Of a DNA stretch of 6,035 nucleotides, positions 1 to 4,033 are shown one piece after another. Source of the stretch: SVQP01 sp045594705. Lineage in GTDB: Bacteria > Bacillota > Clostridia > Oscillospirales > CAG-272. A program made the position numbers and the translations under genes. The stretch's first letter is position 1. Each line of letters opens with the position of its first letter. The notes below the pieces were generated by a model. The model was not told the DNA's origin, did not search any database, and saw only the letters and a list, made by a program, of their open reading frames with translations. The stretch lies in contig JAZNZB010000101.1 in assembly GCA_045594705.1 (NCBI GenBank), positions 1 to 6,035 of the forward strand, written 5' to 3'.

Positions 1-26
1 TCCCATAAGGGAAGAGTCAACGAAAC

Positions 27-98
27 GGATGCGCGCTGCAAAGCCGTCCCCGCAGGGGAAGGAGGGCTCCCGTAGCGTAGCGTAACGGGAGGAAGGGG
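27..98 (+). repeat. Divergent copy of a GC-rich three-hairpin intergenic repeat
   Basis: This is a diverged relative of the repeat pair at 1642-1700 and 1842-1900. The shared core reads GGAnGCGCGCyGCAAAGsCGTCCCC, split here as GGATGCGCGCTGC and AAAGCCGTCCCC. It can form three successive small hairpins: GCT/AGC around GCAA, TCCCC/GGGGA around GCA (47-59), and CTCCCGT/ACGGGAG (67-91) around a loop containing tandem GTAGC/GTAAC. The third stem has a different sequence from the GTCGC/GCGAC stem at the same place in the other copies, so the fold is kept while bases change. There is no start codon or ribosome binding site to suggest coding. Function is unknown. Confidence 0.6.
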
Positions 99-195
99 TT
101 TGCGCAAAGAGATTGGGGAACAGAGATTTTTCAATGATAAAGGGCTGAATCTTGTCTTAACTCAACCCTTATTTCATATTTTCTCGCTAATTTCT
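99..195. other. AT-rich intergenic stretch with a weak hairpin
   Basis: No gene is visible here. AAGGG (140-144) can pair with CCCTT (166-170), extended by TGA/TCA across one mismatch, and a T-rich but interrupted run follows. This could be a poor terminator for something upstream of the window, or chance. The very first bases (TCCCATAAGGGA, 1-12) are also a small hairpin, probably cut by the window edge; it resembles the tip of the terminator at 3988-4014. Confidence 0.3.
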
Positions 196-218
196 CAGCC
201 TCATCGGGCTGCTTTTTT
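196..218 (+). terminator. Rho-independent terminator upstream of trxA
   Basis: CAGCC (196-200) pairs with GGCTG (207-211) around the loop TCATCG, followed by CTTTTTT. The stem is short but the T-tract is good. It reads on the plus strand, so it would end a transcript entering from left of the window. It sits just before the trxA promoter and insulates the trx operon. Confidence 0.6.
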
Positions 219-220
219 CA

Positions 221-249
221 TTGACAGCAGCATTGGAATATGATATAAT
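221..249 (+). promoter_or_regulatory. Consensus sigma-A promoter of trxAB
   Basis: The -35 box is a perfect TTGACA (221-226), the spacer is 17 bp, and the -10 box is a perfect TATAAT (244-249) preceded by TG at 241-242 (extended -10). Transcription should begin near 256, giving a leader of about 65 nt. No operator-like palindrome overlaps the boxes, which suggests strong, largely constitutive housekeeping expression (inference). Confidence 0.9.
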
Positions 250-320
250 GAAATAAAGACAAAGAAAATGTCAATGATAAGAATAAACAAATATCATCAT
301 ATAAGAAAGGAAACAAACAA

Positions 321-623
321 ATGGCAGTCATTCACGTAACAAAGGAAAATTTTGAAGAGATCAAGAACGGTGCAAAGCCTGTTCTGCTGGACTTTTACGC
401 AGACTGGTGCGGTCCTTGCCGCATGGTTGCTCCCATCATCGAGGAGATCGCAGGCGAGAGAGACGACATCGTGGTCGGCAAGATCAACGTTGACGAGCAG
501 GGCGAGCTTGCACAGCAGTTTGGCGTGATGAGCATTCCCACGCTGGTCGTGCTCAAGAACGGTGAGATCACCAACCAGGTCACGGGCTCCCGCCCCAAGG
601 CTGCAATTCTGGCACTGCTCTGA
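321..623 (+). CDS. trxA: Thioredoxin
   Basis: This is a 100-residue cytoplasmic thioredoxin, a small dithiol carrier that reduces protein disulfides and donors such as ribonucleotide reductase and peroxiredoxins. The active site is the classical W29-C30-G31-P32-C33, within DFYADWCGPCRMVAP. The buried aspartate is D24, and the cis-proline facing the active site is P73 in SIPT. The closing GSRPKAA segment is typical of the last helix. The protein is a few residues shorter at the C-terminus than the usual 102-108, but no element of the fold is missing. The start is the ATG at 321, with a modest ribosome binding site AGAAAGGA (304-311) nine bases upstream. It is the first gene of a trxA-trxB operon; only one base separates its TGA stop from the trxB ATG. 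Function is secure. Confidence 0.97.
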   Translation: MAVIHVTKENFEEIKNGAKPVLLDFYADWCGPCRMVAPIIEEIAGERDDIVVGKINVDEQGELAQQFGVMSIPTLVVLKNGEITNQVTGSRPKAAILALL

Positions 624-624
624 T

Positions 625-1551
625 ATGGAAAACGCACGCATTTACGACATGCTGATCCTGGGCGGCGGCCCCGCAGGTTATACCGCCGCGCTTTACGCCG
701 CACGCGCAGGACTTGACGTGCTGGTCATTGAAAAGATCTGCCCCGGCGGACAGATGGCCACCACCGACATCATTGATAACTACCCCGGCTTTGATGCGGG
801 CATTGACGGCATTGAGCTTGGCATGAAAATGGCGGCAGGCGCAGAGCGTTTCGGCGCAAAAAGTGCGTATGCCGAGGTCACCGAGGTCGATCTTGCGCCC
901 GAGATCAAGCGCGTGGTCACCACCGACAGCGAATACCTCGGCCGCACCGTAGTCATTGCCACGGGTGCTTCCCCGCGCGCCTTGGGTCTTGAGAACGAAC
1001 AGACTCTGATCGGGCGCGGCGTGCACTACTGCGCGCATTGCGACGGCCGCTTTTACAAGGGCAAGACGGTCATGGTGGTTGGCGGCGGCAACAGTGCCGC
1101 ATCCGACGCGCTGTACCTCTCGGGGCTTTGCGAAAAGGTGATTCTGGTACACCGCCGCGACACGCTGCGCGCCACAAAGATCTACCACGCACCGCTCATG
1201 CAGGCAAGTAACGTACAATTTTGTTGGAACAGTAAGGTCTCCGCGCTGCATGCGGACAAGCGCATCGAGTCGGTCACGCTGACCGATATCCCCACAGGGG
1301 AGCAGCGCGAGGTCAAGATCGACGGCCTGTTCGTCAGCATTGGCCGCTGCCCCGCGACCGAGCTGTTTGCAGGACAATTGGAGCTTGACGCGCAGGGCTA
1401 CATTGTGGCGGATGAAAGCACGAAGACCTCGATCAAGGGTGTTTATGCCGCAGGCGACGTGCGCACCAAGACCTTGCGTCAGGTGGTCACCGCTGCAGCC
1501 GACGGTGCAGTTGCTGCACACCATGCAGAGGAATATCTGGCGATGATGTAA
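625..1551 (+). CDS. trxB: NADPH-dependent thioredoxin reductase (low-molecular-weight type)
   Basis: This 308-residue FAD enzyme passes electrons from NADPH to the disulfide of thioredoxin, almost certainly that of the TrxA encoded just upstream. Visible motifs in order are the FAD-binding GGGPAGYTAALYAARAG (13-29); GGQMATTDIIDNYPGF (41-56); ATGA (112-115); the redox pair C136-A-H-C139 followed by DG; the NADPH-binding GGGNSAASDA (153-162) and HRRDxxRA (176-183); and the second FAD motif GVYAAGD (272-278), then RQVVTAAADGA. The intact GGGNS and HRRD motifs argue for NADPH rather than the ferredoxin-dependent clostridial variants. A longer reading from 562 is possible, but it overlaps trxA; the ATG at 625 gives the normal N-terminus ENARIYDMLILGGGPAG. 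No clear ribosome binding site precedes this ATG, so translation is probably coupled to termination of trxA. Confidence 0.96.
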   Translation: MENARIYDMLILGGGPAGYTAALYAARAGLDVLVIEKICPGGQMATTDIIDNYPGFDAGIDGIELGMKMAAGAERFGAKSAYAEVTEVDLAPEIKRVVTTDSEYLGRTVVIATGASPRALGLENEQTLIGRGVHYCAHCDGRFYKGKTVMVVGGGNSAASDALYLSGLCEKVILVHRRDTLRATKIYHAPLMQASNVQFCWNSKVSALHADKRIESVTLTDIPTGEQREVKIDGLFVSIGRCPATELFAGQLELDAQGYIVADESTKTSIKGVYAAGDVRTKTLRQVVTAAADGAVAAHHAEEYLAMM

Positions 1552-1557
1552 AAAATA

Positions 1558-1596
1558 AGAGGAACTGAATCGAAAATCAGACTCAGTTCCTTTTTT
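1558..1596 (+). terminator. Terminator of the trxAB operon
   Basis: GGAACTGA (1561-1568) pairs perfectly with TCAGTTCC (1583-1590), with a 14-nt loop and a six-T tract. It starts 9 bp after the trxB stop. An A-rich run just before the stem would supply a T-tract in the opposite direction, but there is no minus-strand gene here to need it. Confidence 0.9.
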
Positions 1597-1641
1597 AATA
1601 AGTTGAATAAAGGCTTTCCGGGAAAGATGCGCGTTCAATGC

Positions 1642-1700
1642 GGACGCGCGCCGCAAAGGCGTCCCCCGAGGGGAAGCTGTCGCGCAGCGACTGAAGGGGA
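1642..1700 (+). repeat. Three-hairpin intergenic repeat, copy A (left arm of an inverted pair)
   Basis: The core at 1648-1700 matches the reverse complement of 1842-1894 at all but one of 53 positions; extending to 1642/1900 adds two mismatches. Successive hairpins are GCC/GGC around GCAAA, TCCCC/GGGGA around CGA, and GTCGC/GCGAC around GCA. Translation of the element gives PLQSLRDSFPSGDAFAA in one frame, which explains the spurious reading frames on both strands here. A third, divergent copy lies at 27-98. It is not a gene. No target-site duplication is obvious at the outer edges. Confidence 0.85.
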
Positions 1701-1841
1701 ATACGTAAGTTTGAGTTTGAATTGTTATAGCCGAAGAGAGCCGAACTCACACGATTTTGAGCGGCAAATATCTGCACCTGCGGCAGAGAAAATGCTTGCA
1801 ATATCTTCCCAATCGGGCAACCTTACAGTTTCGTCCGCAAC
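1701..1841. other. Spacer between the inverted repeat copies
   Basis: About 140 bp separate the two repeat arms. I see no gene, promoter, ribosome binding site or transposase remnant here. If transcribed, the flanking arms could pair and place this stretch in a large loop. Together with the arms it resembles a non-autonomous palindromic element, but nothing in it supports mobility. Confidence 0.4.
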
Positions 1842-1900
1842 TCCCCTTCAGTCGCTACGCGACAGCTTCCCCTCGGGGGACGCCTTTGCGGCGCATGTCC
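1842..1900 (-). repeat. Three-hairpin intergenic repeat, copy B (right arm of the inverted pair)
   Basis: This is the inverted counterpart of 1642-1700. Within 1842-1894 it differs from copy A by a single transition in the loop of the GTCGC/GCGAC hairpin, which leaves the stem intact. It ends about 80 bp before the pnuC promoter; the stretch between (1901-1979) shows nothing recognisable. Confidence 0.85.
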
Positions 1901-1979
1901 TCTTGGTTCACGTACCCATCATGGTTTTTCTACCTTGATTCTTAATTCTGAATGCTAAAGGCAAATTCACAATTTCATC

Positions 1980-2008
1980 TTGACAACTCCCGAATTCCGT
2001 GATATAAT
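1980..2008 (+). promoter_or_regulatory. Consensus sigma-A promoter of pnuC
   Basis: A perfect TTGACA (1980-1985), a 17-bp spacer and a perfect TATAAT (2003-2008) with an upstream TG (2000-2001), the same architecture as the trxA promoter. Transcription should start near 2014-2016. Such a strong promoter ahead of a transporter fits control exercised later, in the leader RNA (inference). Confidence 0.88.
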
Positions 2009-2014
2009 CACCAC

Positions 2015-2120
2015 AATAAAATACGTCTGCCACCGGGTAGATATGAATGCTTTTCGCATTCGCCGCGCATCGTTAGGTCTTAGAAGATGCGCTGCGGGTG
2101 CTTATTTTTTTGGAGGTTTT
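2015..2120 (+). promoter_or_regulatory. Structured 5' leader of pnuC, candidate cis-regulatory RNA (class not recognised)
   Basis: This untranslated leader of about 105 nt folds into at least two strong hairpins: GAATGC/GCATTC around TTTTC (2045-2061) and GCGCATC/GATGCGC (2065-2071 with 2086-2092) around a 14-nt loop. CACC (2031-2034) can pair with GGTG (2097-2100) to close both into a three-way junction. An alternative pairing CCGC (2063-2066) with GCGG (2094-2097) would compete. A seven-T run (2105-2111) follows directly and runs into the ribosome binding site TGGAGG (2111-2116), so either termination or ribosome access could be the switch. PnuC-family genes are often under riboswitches, but I see none of the TPP, FMN or preQ1 signatures I know. 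A regulatory role is inference from structure and position. Confidence 0.5.
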
Positions 2121-2807
2121 ATGCGAAAGCTAATAAGATACTTCACCCTCGGCGAATGGCTGTTATGGTCGGGCTCCTGCCTTGCCATTCTCGTCTTTTT
2201 CTTTCTCTTTGACGGCTCGGATTTTCTGACGCTGATTGCATCCCTGATCGGTGTGACCTCGCTGATCTTTTGCGCCAAGGGTAACCCCGCGGGGCAGGTG
2301 CTCATGATCCTCTTTTCCCTGCTCTACGGCTACGTGTCGCTGACCTTTGCCTACTACGGCGAGATGATCACCTACCTTGGTATGACCGCGCCCATGGCAC
2401 TCTTTTCGTTGATCTCCTGGCTTCGCCACCCCTTCAAGGGGCAAAAGAGTCAGGTGCAAGTTGCGACTCTGTCCGGCAAGGGCTGGATGGTTGCCATTCT
2501 GCTCACACTTTCGGTCACGGCAATCTTCTATTTCATCCTGCGCGCACTGGGCACGGCCAATCTGATCCCCAGCACGGTCTCGGTCACCACCAGTTTTCTT
2601 GCCGCCTATCTGACCTGGCGCCGCAGCCCCTATTTTGCCTTGATCTACGCCGCCAACGACGTCGTGCTCCTGGTGCTGTGGACGCTTGCCTCTCTCTCGG
2701 ACGTCTCCTACATCTCGGTCGTGGTCTGCTTTGCCGCGTTCCTTGTCAACGACCTGTACGGGTTTATTTCGTGGAGAAGGATGCAGAAAAGGCAGGATCA
2801 AACGTAA
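2121..2807 (+). CDS. pnuC: PnuC-family transporter (probably nicotinamide riboside or related vitamin)
   Basis: This 228-residue integral membrane protein has about eight hydrophobic segments, at roughly 12-30, 35-53, 57-79, 82-100, 121-140, 148-166, 170-190 and 193-217. Family markers include the NPAGQ..F..LYGY region (55-71), SPYFALIYAANDVVLLVLW (169-187) and the C-terminal FLVNDLYGFISWRRM (207-221). The family imports nicotinamide riboside by facilitated diffusion, the substrate being trapped by phosphorylation inside; close relatives carry thiamine (PnuT), riboflavin (PnuX) or deoxynucleosides. No kinase or NadR gene is adjacent, so the substrate is not fixed by context. The start is the ATG at 2121, with TGGAGG (2111-2116) only four bases before it. 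An in-frame upstream reading to 1980 would run through the promoter and structured leader and is rejected. The gene stands alone in its transcript. Confidence 0.85.
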   Translation: MRKLIRYFTLGEWLLWSGSCLAILVFFFLFDGSDFLTLIASLIGVTSLIFCAKGNPAGQVLMILFSLLYGYVSLTFAYYGEMITYLGMTAPMALFSLISWLRHPFKGQKSQVQVATLSGKGWMVAILLTLSVTAIFYFILRALGTANLIPSTVSVTTSFLAAYLTWRRSPYFALIYAANDVVLLVLWTLASLSDVSYISVVVCFAAFLVNDLYGFISWRRMQKRQDQT

Positions 2808-2848
2808 AAGAAGGACGCAAAAGGCTGGTTCTCATAAGGAAGTTTGCC
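2806..2848 (+). repeat. 3' element shared with the downstream side of the hydrolase gene (decayed copy)
   Basis: AAAAGAAGGACGC (2806-2818) begins inside the pnuC stop codon. The identical 13-mer lies, reverse complemented, at 4018-4030 just after the stop of the minus-strand hydrolase. In both places a hairpin-like stretch with a TCATAAGG / CTTATGGG tip follows. Here the stem is imperfect: GGC (2823-2825) with GCC (2846-2848) and TTC with GAA, with an internal mismatch. It may be a broken terminator or a small interspersed repeat. Confidence 0.5.
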
Positions 2849-2857
2849 TGATGCACG

Positions 2858-2922
2858 GTAGGGGCGAACATGCCGAGTTAAACTCGGCGGTTCGCCAGCG
2901 GGAGACCGCAGGTCTCCCCTAC
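2858..2922. repeat. Compact palindromic element bounded by GTAGGGG / CCCCTAC
   Basis: The outer arms GTAGGGG (2858-2864) and CCCCTAC (2916-2922) are perfect reverse complements. Inside are a nested double stem, GGCGAAC (2863-2869) with GTTCGCC (2890-2896) enclosing CCGAGTT (2873-2879) with AACTCGG (2881-2887), and a second hairpin GGGAGACC / GGTCTCCC (2900-2918) around GCA. It is nearly all stem and does not code. Its arms overlap so not all helices can form at once. It lies between pnuC and the terminator. Similar GTAGGGGCGA elements are, to my recollection, scattered in Clostridia genomes. Confidence 0.65.
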
Positions 2923-2958
2923 GGATAAGCAAAATTTGATACGAAGAAGACAAAAATA

Positions 2959-2993
2959 AACCCCGACAGATTTTCAAACGGTCTGTCGGGGTT
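2959..2993. terminator. Bidirectional terminator between pnuC and the DinB-like gene
   Basis: AACCCCGACAGA (2959-2970) pairs perfectly with TCTGTCGGGGTT (2982-2993), a 12-bp stem with an 11-nt loop. On the minus strand it is followed by TTATTTTTG, a good U-tract for the DinB-like gene ending at 3021; on the plus strand TAGTTTGTT gives a weaker tract for pnuC. The converging genes share it. Confidence 0.88.
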
Positions 2994-3020
2994 AGTTTGT
3001 TCAGTTCGATAAATTGGAAT

Positions 3021-3683
3021 TTACTTAATAGATAACTGTTTATCTCTTATCTTCAAACATGCTTCAATATGCATAATCCAATGTCTTGAAAATGGCATCT
3101 GAATCAATCCTTTTACATCTTTTCCACACCAATAATCAATTAACCAATATGCGTTTTCATCAGTACTTACCACATCAAGTAACTCCAATTGTTTTCTTCT
3201 ATCATCGGATATTTTTTCTTTCATATCACTATATGTAAGAGTCTTTAAAATTTGTGTTGTAGATTCATCAACATCCGCAATATAATTATACAGTTCTTCA
3301 ATAGACAGATTCTTAGAAAACTCTCCGATTTCTTCTTTTACAAGTTCATTTGCAGTTGTAATAATCGGGGATTTTATGCGACTTTGATAATCGTCCTTAA
3401 ACAATATTTGCTCATCATTTGCAATAAGGGAATGTGCTACAATATCTTCTATCCGAAAGATATGCCACAAGGAATACGCAATCGTTTTGTTATGATAACC
3501 CTTGGCATTCATATAAGGCATAGCACAAAAATCAGCATCCGACAGTTCATTCCTAAACTGCATAATTTGTTCCATTAGGTTTTTGCGAAGTTCTAATAAT
3601 GTATCTATCCCCGTTGTAAAAGTATCTTTTCTTTTAATTTGTAACTGTAAGGTCTTATTCATTTCTGCCCATTCTTTATTCAT
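3021..3683 (-). CDS. DinB/YfiT-like four-helix protein, AT-rich and probably acquired
   Basis: This 220-residue soluble, mostly helical protein resembles the DinB/YfiT superfamily, whose members bind a divalent metal through three histidines and in some cases act as thiol transferases. The likely triad is H74 in SLWHIFRIED (71-80), with H201 and H205 in the HxxxH of SRHWIMHIEA (199-208). Homologues in Firmicutes are sometimes labelled phage head-tail adapter; nothing here supports a phage role. The substrate is unknown. The start at 3683 is supported by GAGGTG (3691-3696 on the minus strand) seven bases upstream; a second ATG at residue 8 has no such site. The gene has its own promoter and a shared terminator, so it is a single-gene unit. 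Its coding sequence is strikingly AT-rich (AAT, ATA, TTA, AAA codons) compared with the GC-rich genes on both sides, which suggests horizontal transfer. The family call is fairly safe, the activity open. Confidence 0.78.
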   Translation of the reverse strand: MNKEWAEMNKTLQLQIKRKDTFTTGIDTLLELRKNLMEQIMQFRNELSDADFCAMPYMNAKGYHNKTIAYSLWHIFRIEDIVAHSLIANDEQILFKDDYQSRIKSPIITTANELVKEEIGEFSKNLSIEELYNYIADVDESTTQILKTLTYSDMKEKISDDRRKQLELLDVVSTDENAYWLIDYWCGKDVKGLIQMPFSRHWIMHIEACLKIRDKQLSIK

Positions 3684-3755
3684 AAATTAGCACCTCGCTA
3701 AATTCTTATTTATCGTCCTGTTTTATCGCCAGTTTCGCCTTTGTAATACAAAAGC

Positions 3756-3779
3756 ATAGGGCAAAGCCCAGATCCCTAT
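3756..3779 (-). other. Nested inverted repeats in the leader of the DinB-like gene
   Basis: ATAGGG (3756-3761) pairs with CCCTAT (3774-3779), while the overlapping GGGC (3759-3762) pairs with GCCC (3766-3769). The two hairpins share GGG and cannot form together. They lie at the very start of the roughly 90-nt leader, so they might stabilise or switch the transcript. No known RNA class is recognised. Confidence 0.35.
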
Positions 3780-3781
3780 TT

Positions 3782-3810
3782 ATTATAACAGAAATCAGCA
3801 GAGAAAACAA
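3782..3810 (-). promoter_or_regulatory. Sigma-A promoter of the DinB-like gene
   Basis: On the minus strand: TTGTTT (3810-3805), a 17-bp spacer, then TATAAT (3787-3782), with TG one base before the -10 (extended -10). The -35 box ends one base from the first unit of the palindromic array at 3812, so the array forms the upstream edge of this promoter. Confidence 0.8.
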
Positions 3811-3811
3811 G

Positions 3812-3987
3812 AGTGATATTCCGACTCCGTCGGAGTGATATTATACGGCTCCGCCGTGTAGTGATATTGTTCGGCTTCGCCTCACAGTGATATTTTATTC
3901 GCCTCCAAACTCGCGTAGCGAATACCACTCGGCCGTGGCCGAATATCACTACGAAGTAATATCACTCGCCGAAAGGCGAATAAAACT
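3812..3987. repeat. Opposed array of AGTGATATT units separated by mini-hairpins
   Basis: Four exact AGTGATATT units lie at 3812, 3834, 3860 and 3886. They are followed by units in the opposite orientation at 3921 (AATACCACT, one mismatch), 3942 and 3958 (both exact AATATCACT) and a doubtful one at 3979 (AATAAAACT, two mismatches). Every gap can fold on itself with a different sequence: CCGAC/GTCGG, ACGGC/GCCGT, GGC/GCC, a central ATTCGC/GCGAAT, CGGCC/GGCCG, AC/GT and CGCC/GGCG. The whole is thus an imperfect palindrome built of small palindromes. It does not code. The last unit doubles as the U-tract of the hydrolase terminator. Function is unknown; candidates are a mobile-element end, a protein-binding array or a nucleoid/recombination site. 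Confidence 0.85.
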
Positions 3988-4014
3988 GCCCAACTTCCCA
4001 TAAGGAAGTTGGGC
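3979..4014 (-). terminator. Terminator of the hydrolase gene
   Basis: GCCCAACTTCC (3988-3998) pairs perfectly with GGAAGTTGGGC (4004-4014), an 11-bp stem with a 5-nt loop. On the minus strand it is followed by AGTTTTATT, a U-tract. It lies 19 bp past the hydrolase stop. Just upstream (4018-4030) is the 13-mer also found after pnuC. Confidence 0.88.
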
Positions 4015-4017
4015 AAA

Positions 4018-4030
4018 GCGTCCTTCTTTT
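4018..4030 (-). repeat. 13-mer shared with the pnuC 3' side
   Basis: Read on the minus strand this is AAAAGAAGGACGC, three bases after the TAA of the hydrolase gene. The same 13-mer starts within the pnuC stop codon at 2806. In both cases a CATAAGG-tipped hairpin follows; here it is a perfect terminator, there a decayed one. Confidence 0.6.
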
Positions 4031-4033
4031 TTC

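Noticed and set aside
621..623. TGA as selenocysteine joining TrxA and TrxB
   Set aside because: trxA and trxB are in different frames, and no selenocysteine insertion hairpin is apparent; it is an ordinary stop.
562..624. Upstream start for TrxB
   Set aside because: It overlaps trxA by more than 60 bases and adds a non-homologous peptide before the normal TrxB start.
580..1656. 358-aa open frame on the minus strand
   Set aside because: It is antisense to trxB, whose full motif set is on the plus strand, and its start lies in the repeat region past the trxB terminator.
1595..1938. Overlapping reading frames of 68 aa (minus) and 111 aa (plus)
   Set aside because: Both are largely translations of the hairpin repeat, sharing peptides such as PLQSLRDSFPSGDAFAA, and lack ribosome binding sites.
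1980..2120. 47-residue N-terminal extension of PnuC
   Set aside because: It would require translating the promoter and the structured leader; the ATG at 2121 has a ribosome binding site and gives a normal N-terminus.
2163..2801. 212-aa open frame on the minus strand
   Set aside because: It is antisense to pnuC, highly charged and low in complexity, as expected from reversed membrane-protein codons.
3021..3683. Phage head-tail adapter
   Set aside because: That label occurs on homologues, but the sequence fits a DinB/YfiT helical bundle and no phage genes are nearby.
3812..3987. CRISPR array
   Set aside because: The units are only 9 bp, occur in both orientations, and the gaps are short self-complementary hairpins, not unique spacers; no cas gene is present.
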